A stretch of DNA of 64,000 bases, from positions 25,006-89,005 of the forward strand of contig CAYFSL010000002.1 in the NCBI GenBank assembly GCA_964345835.1, in the 5' to 3' direction. Shown here in pieces: positions 24,421 through 32,788 of this stretch; positions within the stretch are counted from its first letter, which is position 1; each line of letters starts with the position of its first letter. This DNA is from JAAYEL01 sp964345835. Its GTDB lineage: Bacteria; Bacillota; Clostridia; Tissierellales; Peptoniphilaceae. Under the pieces are notes generated by a model. The model was not told the DNA's origin and made no database searches. It saw only the letters and a list, made by a program, of their open reading frames with translations. Position numbers and translations under genes: made by a program.

Positions 24421-24873
24421 TTAGCCCTTAAAAATTCCCATCCTCTTCATAACTTCTTTTTCGAGGGTCCTCATCTCAAGCTTTTCATCCTCTTCTTCAT
24501 GGTCATAACCGAGTAGGTGTAAAAGCGAATGAACCGAAAGGTAAACTATCTCTCTTTCATAGCTATGACCAAACTCTCTAGCCTGGTCTTTTGCCCTTTG
24601 CGAGCATATTACTATATCTCCCAAGATACCTTCATTTCCTATCTCATCCCTAGAAAATAAGGGAAAGCTCAAGACATCAGTAACCGCATCCACCCCCCTA
24701 TAGTCCCTGTTGAGGTCCTGGATTTCTTCTTCATCAACAACGGAGAAGGAAACTTCAAAATCCCCCTCTATCCCTAGGGTCTCTAAGGTCGTTTCTAGGG
24801 CCTTTGTCAGAGTTGGAAAATATTTTTCATCTAGTTTCTCACCTTCTGTTCTTTGGTCTATCAGTAGCTTCAC
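24421..24873 (-). CDS. ybeY: Endoribonuclease YbeY (16S rRNA maturation)
   Basis: A zinc-dependent RNase needed for 16S rRNA 3' processing and ribosome quality control. I place the start at the GTG at 24873 because GGAGGGG lies 6 bases upstream; the open frame extends further but with no binding site. This gives 150 residues, the family norm. The zinc motif is HSLLHLLGYDH near residue 115, and DVLSFPL is also conserved. It overlaps the end of phoH by 35 bases. Confidence 0.95.
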   Translation of the reverse strand: MKLLIDQRTEGEKLDEKYFPTLTKALETTLETLGIEGDFEVSFSVVDEEEIQDLNRDYRGVDAVTDVLSFPLFSRDEIGNEGILGDIVICSQRAKDQAREFGHSYEREIVYLSVHSLLHLLGYDHEEEDEKLEMRTLEKEVMKRMGIFKG

Positions 24874-25840
24874 GCCTTTCCCCTCCATGGTCCTTTTCAT
24901 AGCTTTCATAGGCATCTATAATCCTTTGTACTAGTGGATGTCTAACAACGTCACTCCTATCTAGGTCGATAAAGTCAATCCCAGAAACATTCTTAAGGAT
25001 ACTCCTTACGGTTACCAGGCCTGATTTCTTGCCATGTGGGAGGTCTTGCTGGGTAATATCTCCTGTTATCACAGCCTTTGACCCATATCCTAGCCTTGTT
25101 AAAAACATCTTCATCTGTTCTTTTGTTGTGTTCTGAGCCTCATCTAGAATAATAAAAGAGTTATCAAGGGTCCTACCTCTCATATAAGCTAGAGGAGCAA
25201 CCTCAATCTGCCCTCTTTCCATCAATTTTTGATAACTTTCTGGCCCCAATATCTCATATAAGGCATCATATAAGGGTCTTAGGTAAGGGTCTATCTTTTC
25301 TTGTAGGTCCCCAGGTAAAAATCCCAGGCTTTCCCCAGCTTCAACAGCTGGCCTAGTCAATATAATCCTGCTGACCTCCTTATTTTTAAATGCTGCGATA
25401 GCTTTGGCCATAGCCAAATAGGTCTTTCCAGTCCCTGCAGGTCCAATCCCAAAAACTATCCCATTTTTACCAATTGAATCAACATATTTTTTCTGTCCTA
25501 TAGTCTTAGGTCTTAGGGCCTTTCCTTCATAAGTCGTTACAATAACATCATCTAGATAGGCCTTAATAGCATCGCTATTATTCTTTTTCTCCATATCAAT
25601 AGCATATCTGACATCGGCAAGAGTTAGTTCTTTCTTGGATTTAATAATCTCCCTAAGGACCTCAAGCAGGTGACCCACCATCCCCACTATGTTGGCATCG
25701 CCTTTTATTGATAATTTACCATCATCAACCCTGATCCTAACAGCAAACTCTTTTTCTATTAATTTAATATTTTGGTCCAAGTTTCCAAAAAGACTTCCCA
25801 GTCTACTATGGTCCTCAATTTCTAAAAATATTTCCTTCAT
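24839..25840 (-). CDS. phoH: PhoH-like ATPase
   Basis: PhoH/YbeZ-family cytoplasmic ATPase, usually encoded beside YbeY and thought to act with it in RNA metabolism. 333 residues from the ATG at 25840 (AAAGG upstream). An N-terminal KH-like region precedes the P-loop GPAGTGKTYLAMAKA (about residue 135). Walker B is IILDEAQNTT and the arginine-containing TGDITQQDLP follows. A promoter with an extended -10 lies just upstream, so phoH starts a phoH-ybeY (and perhaps era-recO) unit. Confidence 0.95.
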   Translation of the reverse strand: MKEIFLEIEDHSRLGSLFGNLDQNIKLIEKEFAVRIRVDDGKLSIKGDANIVGMVGHLLEVLREIIKSKKELTLADVRYAIDMEKKNNSDAIKAYLDDVIVTTYEGKALRPKTIGQKKYVDSIGKNGIVFGIGPAGTGKTYLAMAKAIAAFKNKEVSRIILTRPAVEAGESLGFLPGDLQEKIDPYLRPLYDALYEILGPESYQKLMERGQIEVAPLAYMRGRTLDNSFIILDEAQNTTKEQMKMFLTRLGYGSKAVITGDITQQDLPHGKKSGLVTVRSILKNVSGIDFIDLDRSDVVRHPLVQRIIDAYESYEKDHGGERREATDRPKNRR

Positions 25841-25872
25841 CAAACACTACCTTTCATATTTCCTATCATATT

Positions 25873-25881
25873 ATTATAACA
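25873..25881 (-). promoter_or_regulatory. Extended -10 promoter of phoH
   Basis: TGTTATAAT on the minus strand, 33 bases upstream of the phoH ATG. The -35 region is poor (TTTAAA), which is compatible with an extended -10 promoter. Confidence 0.5.
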
Positions 25882-25896
25882 AAGAATTAACACTTT

Positions 25897-25941
25897 TTAA
25901 AATATCAGAACCCAGTCTTTCTCTTATCTGACTGGATTCTG
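25897..25941 (-). terminator. Terminator of the nfeD-floA-unknown unit
   Basis: CAGAACCCAGTC / GACTGGATTCTG (one mismatch) with a 12-base loop, followed on the minus strand by ATATTTTAAAAAG. It lies about 60 bases beyond the small unknown gene and separates it from phoH. Confidence 0.65.
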
Positions 25942-26002
25942 TATTTAAATACTCAATCTATTATAGCTAGTAAACTTCCTATTGGAAAATCTTAAAATTT
26001 TT

Positions 26003-26560
26003 CTAGAATCTCCTGTCGAAAATACTACTATATATAAAGGCTCTCCTAGCATTCATCAATTTGTCTCCAGACTTTAATGACCTCACTATAGCCTTTAGTT
26101 CTTCATTTTCTACTTCTGACCTTGTGACTGAAATAGAAGTCTTTTCCTTAGAAAGGTCTTCTAGGATAAGCTCCCTGCTTTCCTCCTTTGATTCGGTCGT
26201 TTTTAAAGCCTGTGAATTTATTTCTTCACCCTCTCTCCTAGGGCTGTCATCTCTATTCCCTATAAGAGACCTTCTGTTCTCTAGGTTTGACACCCTATCC
26301 CTTAGGGTCTTAGACCTCTCCATATAATCAGTTGTTTGAGACTCTCCTTCTCCTGCCCTTGGTCTATCAGCTTTTGATAGATCCTTGGCTTGGAATTTTT
26401 TTCTATCAACTTTATTATTTGCTGACCTTCTACTAGGAGGTCCCTGAATCTTTCTCTGGCTAGTCTGCTTTTTTCCTTCAAGTCCTTTTTCAGCCTCTTC
26501 AATTTCTTTTTCTAATTCCTTAAAGGCTTCAACTAATTCTTGAAATATACCCTTAGCCAT
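26003..26560 (-). CDS. Hypothetical charged protein downstream of floA
   Basis: 185 residues. I recognise no family. The N-terminal 30 residues form an acidic/basic amphipathic helix (FQELVEAFKELEKEIEEAEK). Next comes a low-complexity Arg/Lys/Ser/Gln-rich region (about 30-140), probably disordered. A more ordered C-terminal helix follows (about 145-180). There is no signal or membrane segment. It begins 2 bases after the floA stop, so it is translated with floA and may be a membrane-microdomain partner; that is inference from position only. In related bacteria this slot holds various short unknown genes. Confidence 0.7.
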   Translation of the reverse strand: MAKGIFQELVEAFKELEKEIEEAEKGLEGKKQTSQRKIQGPPSRRSANNKVDRKKFQAKDLSKADRPRAGEGESQTTDYMERSKTLRDRVSNLENRRSLIGNRDDSPRREGEEINSQALKTTESKEESRELILEDLSKEKTSISVTRSEVENEELKAIVRSLKSGDKLMNARRAFIYSSIFDRRF

Positions 26561-26562
26561 GA

Positions 26563-27546
26563 CTAGTCTTCTTTGCTTTTATTTTGGTCTACAGAAGCTA
26601 TGCTTTCTCTCATTTGGGTGTCCGCCAGGATATTTTTCATGTTGTAATAATCCATAACGCCTATCTTACCATTTTTTAGAGCTTCTGCTAAAGCTAAAGG
26701 AACTTGAGATTCTGCTTCAACTACCTTCGCCTTCATCTTCCTAACTTCGGCAACCATTTCTTGTTCGGTTGCAACCGCCATAGCCCTTCTTTCTTCTGCC
26801 TTAGCTTGGGCAATCTTCTTATCAGCCTCTGCCTGGTCTGTTTGTAGCTTAGCGCCAACGTTTCTTCCAACATCGACATCCGCTATATCTATAGATAGGA
26901 TTTCAAAGGCTGTACCAGAGTCTAACCCCTTGTCTAACACTGTCTTTGAGATTGAGTCTGGATTTTCAAGTACTAGCTTGTGACTAACTGCGGAACCAAC
27001 TGTAGTAACAATACCTTCACCAACCCTGGCTATGATAGTTTCTTCTCCAGCTCCACCGACAAGTCTATCTATATTGGCCCTAACTGTAACCTTTGCAATA
27101 GCCCTGACTTCAATACCGTCCATGGCAACCGCAGAGATAACTGGTGTTTCTATGACTTTGGGGTTAACAGAAACCTGAACCGCTTCAAAGACATTTCTTC
27201 CTGCTAGGTCTATTGCTGCGGCTTGTTCAAATTCAAGGTCAATGTTGGCCCTGTGGGCAGCTATTAAAGCATCAACTACAGCATTTATATTACCACCTGC
27301 TAATAAATGGGCTTCAAGGTTATTTATGTTAAGCTTTAACCCACCCTTGGTAGCCTTTATCATGGGGTTGATTATCCTGGAAGGAACAACCCTCCTAAGC
27401 CTCATACCTATTAAGGTTCCAAGTCCAACTTTTACTCCTGAGAAATAGGCCGTAATCCATAGGCCTACTGGAATAAAGGTAAAGAAAACAGAAATTACAA
27501 TAATTCCTATTATTATAAAAACAATTACTGATATTAGTCCTTCCAA
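26563..27546 (-). CDS. floA: Flotillin-like protein FloA
   Basis: A membrane scaffold that organises functional microdomains in Firmicutes (YqfA type). 327 residues. The start is TTG at 27546, supported by AGGAGG 9 bases upstream. An N-terminal membrane hairpin (about 5-45) is followed by the PHB-like domain and an Ala/Glu-rich coiled coil (EADKKIAQAKAEERRAMAVATEQEM). It starts 2 bases after the nfeD stop; the floA-nfeD pairing is conserved because the two proteins work together. Confidence 0.94.
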   Translation of the reverse strand: MEGLISVIVFIIIGIIVISVFFTFIPVGLWITAYFSGVKVGLGTLIGMRLRRVVPSRIINPMIKATKGGLKLNINNLEAHLLAGGNINAVVDALIAAHRANIDLEFEQAAAIDLAGRNVFEAVQVSVNPKVIETPVISAVAMDGIEVRAIAKVTVRANIDRLVGGAGEETIIARVGEGIVTTVGSAVSHKLVLENPDSISKTVLDKGLDSGTAFEILSIDIADVDVGRNVGAKLQTDQAEADKKIAQAKAEERRAMAVATEQEMVAEVRKMKAKVVEAESQVPLALAEALKNGKIGVMDYYNMKNILADTQMRESIASVDQNKSKED

Positions 27547-27548
27547 AA

Positions 27549-28025
27549 TTATTTCCTCCTACAATATATTTTATTTCCTTCAATTTTTACTACTGTTATC
27601 GCTTCTCCTTTTCCTATGAACTCCCCATAAGAAATCACATCATAGTGGCTACCATCAATTATGGCTTCACCAGATGGTCTAAGGTCTTTTTCAACTAGAC
27701 CTTCCTTACCAATTAAATCCGAACTTACATAACTTGGCCCTTCTGGTCCTCCTTCTTGTAAAACAAACTTACTGGCGGCATTTTTGCCCATCATTAGTTT
27801 TATCAAGATTATACTAATTAATAAAGAAATTATCAGAGATATAAAAATATATACATAAACTGAATGAATATTAGGTATAGCCTTAAGTGCATTTAGCAAC
27901 AAATATATTCCAGCTATGCCTAAAAGACCAAGGCTAGGTACGAAAATTTCCATAACTATCAGGGTCAAGGCAACAACTAATACAAAAACAAACATGTATT
28001 GACTCGTTATTAAATCATAAAACAT
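27549..28025 (-). CDS. NfeD-family membrane protein
   Basis: 158 residues, the short NfeD form without the N-terminal ClpP-like protease domain. Transmembrane segments span roughly 10-30, 33-50 and 55-75. The C-terminal part is an OB-fold-like beta domain (LIGKEGLVEKDLRPSGEAIIDGSHYDVIS). These proteins partner with flotillins at the membrane. The ribosome binding site AAAGGAGG is strong, but it can pair with an anti-Shine-Dalgarno sequence upstream in the leader (see the separate entry). It heads the nfeD-floA unit. Confidence 0.88.
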   Translation of the reverse strand: MFYDLITSQYMFVFVLVVALTLIVMEIFVPSLGLLGIAGIYLLLNALKAIPNIHSVYVYIFISLIISLLISIILIKLMMGKNAASKFVLQEGGPEGPSYVSSDLIGKEGLVEKDLRPSGEAIIDGSHYDVISYGEFIGKGEAITVVKIEGNKIYCRRK

Positions 28026-28031
28026 TGCTAG

Positions 28032-28067
28032 TCCTCCTTTCTTGCTATTTTACCCAAATAAGGAGGA
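28032..28067 (-). promoter_or_regulatory. Leader hairpin able to hide the nfeD ribosome binding site
   Basis: In the minus-strand transcript TCCTCCTT (28067-28060) is perfectly complementary to AAGGAGGA (28039-28032), which is the nfeD ribosome binding site, across a 20-base loop. If transcription starts upstream of 28067, the stem would block initiation. The trigger and promoter are unknown. Confidence 0.5.
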
Positions 28068-28165
28068 ATTTAATAGTATTTTATCAATATTTTACATGTC
28101 TAGCCTCCCTTCGTTAACGATTTAGCAAATCTTAACCAAACTGTTACACATTAGCTTTTCAAGTA

Positions 28166-28174
28166 TGTTATAAT
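28166..28174 (+). promoter_or_regulatory. Extended -10 promoter of the plus-strand lipoprotein
   Basis: TGTTATAAT, 82 bases before the ATG at 28256. The -35 is not convincing (TTACAC at a 19-base spacing). The region is divergent, with nfeD on the other side. Confidence 0.5.
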
Positions 28175-28255
28175 TTTACTAGCTTTATACATAGTTTAGT
28201 GAATTTTATCGCTAGATATTAAGTTGAATAGATTACATACAGAAAGGATGTTGAA

Positions 28256-28912
28256 ATGAAGAATAGAAAAATAATTTATCTAATATGTATTTTAGCCCTA
28301 TCTATATTCGTTAGTTCCGCTTGTGGAGCTTTAGGGGCTTCTGATTCTAAAAAAGATAAGCCTGACGTTAATGATTCTAACAAGTTAGAAGATAATAAAA
28401 AGTCAGATGACTCAGATAAAAAAGCGGATGATGATAAACAAGCAGAGGGTGAAAAAAAGCCTGATAACAGCTCTGATAAAGAGGGGAAAAAATCTAATGT
28501 AAACTCTCCTAGATTAAACTTTAATGACAATGAAACAGAAAACTTAAAAAAAGCTATAAAGCAATATTCTGTCACTTTGATTGAAGATGACAACCAAGAA
28601 CACAATGATGTCGACTTAGACAAGGTTGAAGCAATCGCAATCTACGAGGACGATTCATCATATGGATGGATTTGTAAGTATGATGATAACAAGATTGGGG
28701 TAGCACAGGTCCCTCATGAAACCATCTATGAAAATGGAGAAGAATACCACCCTGTCCAAATAGTTAAGATATGGGGAGAAAAGCACATCTATGAAGGTGG
28801 ATCAAGCGGGATTAAGGACAATGATCCAAAGCTATTTAAGGCTGCCTCCAAGGAAATAGCAAAGACCTTCCACTTTGATGATGGCCTACAAATTAAATTT
28901 TTGTTTGACTAA
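28256..28912 (+). CDS. Putative lipoprotein with acidic linker, unknown function
   Basis: 218 residues. A signal peptide with basic N-terminus and hydrophobic core ends in S-S-A-C (Cys23), an acceptable but weak lipobox. A disordered Asp/Lys/Glu/Ser linker (about 30-82) follows, and then a globular domain of about 130 residues with no motif I recognise. Lipoproteins of this build in anaerobic cocci are surface-exposed. It is monocistronic, with its own extended -10 promoter and a strong terminator, and sits against the direction of its neighbours. GAAAGGA precedes the ATG. Confidence 0.75.
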   Translation: MKNRKIIYLICILALSIFVSSACGALGASDSKKDKPDVNDSNKLEDNKKSDDSDKKADDDKQAEGEKKPDNSSDKEGKKSNVNSPRLNFNDNETENLKKAIKQYSVTLIEDDNQEHNDVDLDKVEAIAIYEDDSSYGWICKYDDNKIGVAQVPHETIYENGEEYHPVQIVKIWGEKHIYEGGSSGIKDNDPKLFKAASKEIAKTFHFDDGLQIKFLFD

Positions 28913-28940
28913 TAAAGTCATTCAATGTTACTAAACTTCA

Positions 28941-28966
28941 AAAGGGACCTTTGGTCCCTTTTTTTT
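28941..28966 (+). terminator. Terminator of the plus-strand lipoprotein gene
   Basis: AAAGGGACC-TTT-GGTCCCTTT followed by a run of T, 28 bases after the stop. Confidence 0.9.
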
Positions 28967-29014
28967 AACCTTAAATATAAACTTAATCGTTGTTATAAAA
29001 GTAAGAAAAGACCA

Positions 29015-29061
29015 CTAAAAAATGGCAGGTACCTGGACTCTAGCCCAAATACTCTACCATT
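29015..29061 (-). terminator. Possible terminator after rpsU
   Basis: On the minus strand AATGGTAG pairs with CTGCCATT (one wobble) across a 25-base loop, followed by TTTTTTAG. It lies 31 bases beyond the rpsU stop. Confidence 0.5.
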
Positions 29062-29092
29062 GATAATTGATTTCTACATAAAGATAAATCTA

Positions 29093-29272
29093 TTAGAATT
29101 TTCTTTTTTTCCTTCTAGCAGCTTCTGATTTTTTCTTTCTCTTGATGCTTGGCTTTTCATAGTGTTCTCTCTTTCTATATTCTGAAAGAACTCCTGAACG
29201 AGCACATTGTCTTTTAAATCTTTTTAGAGCGTTGTCTATTGATTCATTTTCACGAACTCTAATTTCTGTCAT
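29093..29272 (-). CDS. rpsU: 30S ribosomal protein S21
   Basis: 59 residues, read directly from the sequence: MTEIRVRENESIDNALKRFK at the N-terminus, SGVLSEYRKREHYEKPS in the middle, and a Lys/Arg-rich tail ending KKRKF. S21 is a small basic protein of the 30S platform near the anti-Shine-Dalgarno end of 16S rRNA. GGAGGTGAA precedes the ATG, and a consensus-like promoter lies 52-80 bases upstream. The gene yqeY, which usually follows rpsU in Firmicutes, is absent. Confidence 0.97.
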   Translation of the reverse strand: MTEIRVRENESIDNALKRFKRQCARSGVLSEYRKREHYEKPSIKRKKKSEAARRKKRKF

Positions 29273-29323
29273 CGGTCTTCACCTCCTCGTTGCTAGATAT
29301 CCTTTGAGGATTTGTACCCTATA

Positions 29324-29352
29324 AGTATATAGTAAGGGGAGTTTTTTTGCAA
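29324..29352 (-). promoter_or_regulatory. Promoter of rpsU
   Basis: TTGCAA at 29347-29352, a 17-base spacer, and TATACT at 29324-29329, between the HIT gene and rpsU. Confidence 0.65.
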
Positions 29353-29385
29353 GTCTAAATATAGCTTAAAAAAGTCTGTTAATTA

Positions 29386-29724
29386 CTAGCCAGCTGGCCA
29401 AAGCATCTTCCTTCCTGCCATGACATGAAAGTGCATATGGTGGACACTTTGCCCCCCATCTTCCCCGATATTATTTACTATCCTATATCCGTCCTTATCA
29501 AATCCCATGTCTTTAGCAACCTTCCTAATTGCTGTAAAAATCCTTGAAACAATAATGTCTTGGTCCTCTACTTCATTATTTGAAGCTATATGGGTTTTTG
29601 GTATGAATAGAATATGAATAGGAGCCTGTGGGTCCATGTCATTAAAGGCAAATACATAGTCATCTTCATATACTACTTTAGTTTCAATTTCCTTGTTAGC
29701 TAACTTACAAAATATACAGTCCAT
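29386..29724 (-). CDS. HIT-family nucleotide-binding protein (HinT-like)
   Basis: 112 residues. A purine-nucleoside phosphoramidase-type histidine triad protein. The triad is HHMHFHVMAGR near the C-terminus (HxHxH), with the N-terminal CIFCKLANKEI zinc/substrate segment and the typical C-terminal tryptophan (LWPAG). Substrates in vivo are not known. It lies 23 bases after mtaB in the prmA-rsmE-mtaB-HIT run, the usual order near dnaJ in this group. Confidence 0.94.
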   Translation of the reverse strand: MDCIFCKLANKEIETKVVYEDDYVFAFNDMDPQAPIHILFIPKTHIASNNEVEDQDIIVSRIFTAIRKVAKDMGFDKDGYRIVNNIGEDGGQSVHHMHFHVMAGRKMLWPAG

Positions 29725-29747
29725 TTGTACCTCCTTGTTGAAATTCC

Positions 29748-31061
29748 TTAATCCATAAGGCCTACAACCACACCTTTTAACTCTTGGTCTTTTCTTTCTA
29801 ATATTTTTACCCTAGCTATCCTATTTACCAGGTCATCATCTCTAGGTACACTCACTCTTAGGTAGTTGGTTGAGTAGCCTTCTGTAGTCACCGCCCTCTT
29901 GGAATCCTCTTCAAACAATACTTCTAGCTCCTTACCAATAAAGGAGTCTAAAAATCTATTTGCTATCTTTTCTTCCTCTTGGGAAAGCCTATGGGCCCTT
30001 TCTTTCTTTATAGGTCCTTCCACCTGTTTAGGAAGGTCATAGGCAGGAGTTGACTTTCTCCTTGAAAATGGGAATACGTGGATTTTAGAAAAGCTAATAT
30101 CCTTTATGAAATCCATGGTTTCTTCAAAAAGTTCGTCCGTCTCTCCTGGAAAGCCCACAATTACATCTGTAGTGATGGCTGAATCAGGTAGGTATTTTCT
30201 TATAAGGTCCACTTTTTCCCTATACTCTTCCTTAGTGTACTTCCTATTCATGAGCCTAAGAATCTCATTGGACCCACTTTGAAGGGAAAGGTGGAAGTGG
30301 TCACAGGCTTTTTTTGTATCCCTATACCTTTCCATAAAGTCGTCAGTTATTACCCTTGGTTCAACCGATGAAAGTCTTATCCTTTCAACACCTTCAACTT
30401 CAGCTACCTTCTCCACTACGTCTATCAGCCTATAGTAGTCTTTTCCCCTGTCCTTACCATAGGATTCAACATGGATACCTGTAAGAACAATCTCCTTAAA
30501 GCCAGCCCCTGCAAGCTTTTTAGTCTCCTCTATGATGTTGTCCATTTCTCTAGAAGAAATAGGGCCTCTAGCATATGGAATTATGCAGTAAGAGCAAAAC
30601 ATATTACAGCCCTCTTGAATTTTTAAGTAGGCCCTGGTCATCTCCCTTTGGGTGTTAAAGCCTATTTCATCAAATTCCTGGTTGTGCTTTATATTATCAA
30701 CGACTGAAATTGTAGTGTCCAGTTCCTTAGCCTTGTCTAAAAGCTCTATAACCCTTGACCTGTGCTTGGTACCGATAATTACATCAACATCCAGCTTTTC
30801 TATATCCTCGGGGGATACTTGAGAATAACAACCTACAACAGCTATTTGCCCTTGAGGGTTCTCTTTTTTCGCCCTGGATATATGCTGCCTGGATTTAGCA
30901 GCTGCTTGACCAGTAACAGTGCAGGTGTTAATCACATATACATCTGCTTTTTCTCCCTTGGATGCCCTGGTATAACCACTTGATTCAAAAAGCTTTTCCA
31001 TGGCCTCGCTTTCGTATTGGTTGACCTTACAGCCTAGGGTTTCTATCTTAAATTTTTTCAT
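29748..31061 (-). CDS. mtaB: tRNA N6-threonylcarbamoyladenosine (t6A) 2-methylthiotransferase MtaB
   Basis: A radical-SAM enzyme that adds the methylthio group to t6A37 in ANN-decoding tRNAs. The start is at 31061 (MKKFKIETLGCKVNQ), with GGAG 9 bases upstream, giving 437 residues. The N-terminal UPF0004 domain has three cysteines (LGCKVNQYES, NTCTVT, VGCYSQ). The radical-SAM motif is CNMFCSYCIIPYARG (CxxxCxxC), and a C-terminal TRAM domain follows. It overlaps rsmE by 14 bases. Confidence 0.95.
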   Translation of the reverse strand: MKKFKIETLGCKVNQYESEAMEKLFESSGYTRASKGEKADVYVINTCTVTGQAAAKSRQHISRAKKENPQGQIAVVGCYSQVSPEDIEKLDVDVIIGTKHRSRVIELLDKAKELDTTISVVDNIKHNQEFDEIGFNTQREMTRAYLKIQEGCNMFCSYCIIPYARGPISSREMDNIIEETKKLAGAGFKEIVLTGIHVESYGKDRGKDYYRLIDVVEKVAEVEGVERIRLSSVEPRVITDDFMERYRDTKKACDHFHLSLQSGSNEILRLMNRKYTKEEYREKVDLIRKYLPDSAITTDVIVGFPGETDELFEETMDFIKDISFSKIHVFPFSRRKSTPAYDLPKQVEGPIKKERAHRLSQEEEKIANRFLDSFIGKELEVLFEEDSKRAVTTEGYSTNYLRVSVPRDDDLVNRIARVKILERKDQELKGVVVGLMD

Positions 31062-31785
31062 TAATATCTCCAATTTCATACTGAACCATTGCTGTTAAAG
31101 CTATGGCCGCAGTTTCCGTTCTTAGGATTCTCTTTCCTAGATTTACTATTCTAGCATTAGCCAGCTGAATTTGTCTAACTTCTTCTTCAGAAAAACCCCC
31201 TTCAGGGCCAACTATGATGTTTATCTTATAACCTTCAAAATCTTTGAGGGTCCCTTTTAGGCTTTCCCCATAATTTTCATAGGCTATTATAGTAAATTCA
31301 TCCCCTATAGAATCCAAGAGGTCCTTGAAACTTTTTACCGGGTGGATCCTTGGAAGTCTTCCCCTCTTGGATTGTTTGGCTGCTGCTAGGGCTATATCTT
31401 CATAGCGTTTTAGTTTCTTTGCTTCCTTTTTCTCATCCCATTTAACTATGGTCCTAGAGGATGCAAAAGGAGTGATTTCACTTACCCCCAGCTCTATACA
31501 TTTTTGAATAATTAATTCAAGTTTATCCGACTTAGGTAGGCCCTGGTAAAGGTGGACCTGTAGACTGGACTCATTTACATCTTCCCAGGAATCTTTAATC
31601 CCTGCTTCTATAGATTCTTTTCCCCTATGGGAAATATTTACTAGGTAAACGATTCCCTCTATAACTACTTCAAAATCCTCATCATCTCTTATCCTTAAAA
31701 CTCTCGTAATGTGGTGGGCATTGTCCTTTGATAGGGCTATCTTATCCCCTGATAGTGAGGAAGGATTCTCAAAAAATCTAAACAT
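31048..31785 (-). CDS. rsmE: 16S rRNA (uracil-1498-N3)-methyltransferase
   Basis: SPOUT-class methyltransferase for U1498 in the decoding centre. 245 residues. The N-terminal PUA-like domain (HHITRVLRIRD) precedes the trefoil-knot domain, with IIVGPEGGFSEEEV and LGKRILRTETAAIAL as the SAM-binding knot. Its start overlaps the prmA stop by 8 bases. Order and overlap match yqeT-yqeU-yqeV in Bacillus. Confidence 0.96.
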   Translation of the reverse strand: MFRFFENPSSLSGDKIALSKDNAHHITRVLRIRDDEDFEVVIEGIVYLVNISHRGKESIEAGIKDSWEDVNESSLQVHLYQGLPKSDKLELIIQKCIELGVSEITPFASSRTIVKWDEKKEAKKLKRYEDIALAAAKQSKRGRLPRIHPVKSFKDLLDSIGDEFTIIAYENYGESLKGTLKDFEGYKINIIVGPEGGFSEEEVRQIQLANARIVNLGKRILRTETAAIALTAMVQYEIGDINEKI

Positions 31786-32695
31786 CTTTTTTTCTGCAGG
31801 CTATAAGAGCCCACTCTCCCTTTTCAAGATGATCAAGGATTTCAAATCCTCTTTTTTCAAGTTTATCTATGACCATCTGAGCCTTGCTGGTTATTATCCC
31901 CGATAAGACCATTTTTCCTCCTGGATTTAACCTATCATCCACCTCATCTAGCATGGTCATAATGATTTCAGCCAGGATATTGGCAAATATCAGGTCGTAG
32001 GCCCCATCTACTTCTGAAAATAGGTCTGAGTAAAAGACGTTTACATCCTCCACCCCATTTATCTTACAATTGTCCTTGGCATTGTCAATGGCAAGGGGGT
32101 CAATATCACAAGCATCAACCTCTTTAGCACCGAGTTTCTTAGCAAGTATTGATAAGATTCCCGACCCACAGCCTATATCAAGAACCCTTTTACCGGCCAG
32201 GTCCCAATCTTCAACATAGGCCATACACAGGGATGTAGTTTCATGGGTTCCAGTCCCAAAGGCCATCTTAGGTTCGATCTCAATACAGATTTTTCCTTCC
32301 GGAACTTCTTCCTCCCACGAAGGCTTTATCCATATTCTCTCCCCTATAGGAAATGCCTTATAGGACTTCTTCCATTCATCTTCCCAGTTGGAGTTGTCTA
32401 TATAACTGAAGTCGTATTCAAAGCCGGGTATACCTGTTGAAAAGAAAATTACAAATTCATTTAGGGTCTTTTCACCCTTTTCATCGTCGGTAAAAAAAAC
32501 CTTGTATGAGATTTTCCCTTCATCATCTAGCGGAAGGTCTGCCAGGTCCCACTCCGGAGATTGGGCTAAAAGCTCCCTTTTTTCTACTGGGTCATCAACC
32601 TCAAATCCCGCTATATCAAAATTATATATACTATTTTCAACAAAGTCTTTCATTTGCCTATCCAGGCTAAATGATAGCATTAAAAAATCATCCAC
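31778..32695 (-). CDS. prmA: Ribosomal protein L11 methyltransferase
   Basis: It trimethylates ribosomal protein L11. 305 residues. The start is GTG at 32695, supported by GGAGAGGTGA just upstream. The N-terminal substrate-recognition domain is followed by the methyltransferase core with KMAFGTGTHETTSLCM, LDIGCGSGILSILAKKLGA and FANILAEII. It is the first gene of the prmA-rsmE-mtaB-HIT unit; a terminator upstream isolates it from the preceding gene. Confidence 0.96.
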   Translation of the reverse strand: MDDFLMLSFSLDRQMKDFVENSIYNFDIAGFEVDDPVEKRELLAQSPEWDLADLPLDDEGKISYKVFFTDDEKGEKTLNEFVIFFSTGIPGFEYDFSYIDNSNWEDEWKKSYKAFPIGERIWIKPSWEEEVPEGKICIEIEPKMAFGTGTHETTSLCMAYVEDWDLAGKRVLDIGCGSGILSILAKKLGAKEVDACDIDPLAIDNAKDNCKINGVEDVNVFYSDLFSEVDGAYDLIFANILAEIIMTMLDEVDDRLNPGGKMVLSGIITSKAQMVIDKLEKRGFEILDHLEKGEWALIACRKKDV

Positions 32696-32749
32696 TTAAT
32701 CACCTCTCCATTATTCTATACTATAGCAAATAATTATAAAATATTATTT

Positions 32750-32780
32750 AAAAAACTAGAAGGCACCTTCCAGTGCCTTC
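32750..32780 (-). terminator. Terminator of the 233-residue membrane protein gene
   Basis: GAAGGCAC-6-GTGCCTTC, followed on the minus strand by TAGTTTTTTAAA. Confidence 0.85.
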
Positions 32781-32788
32781 CAACATGT

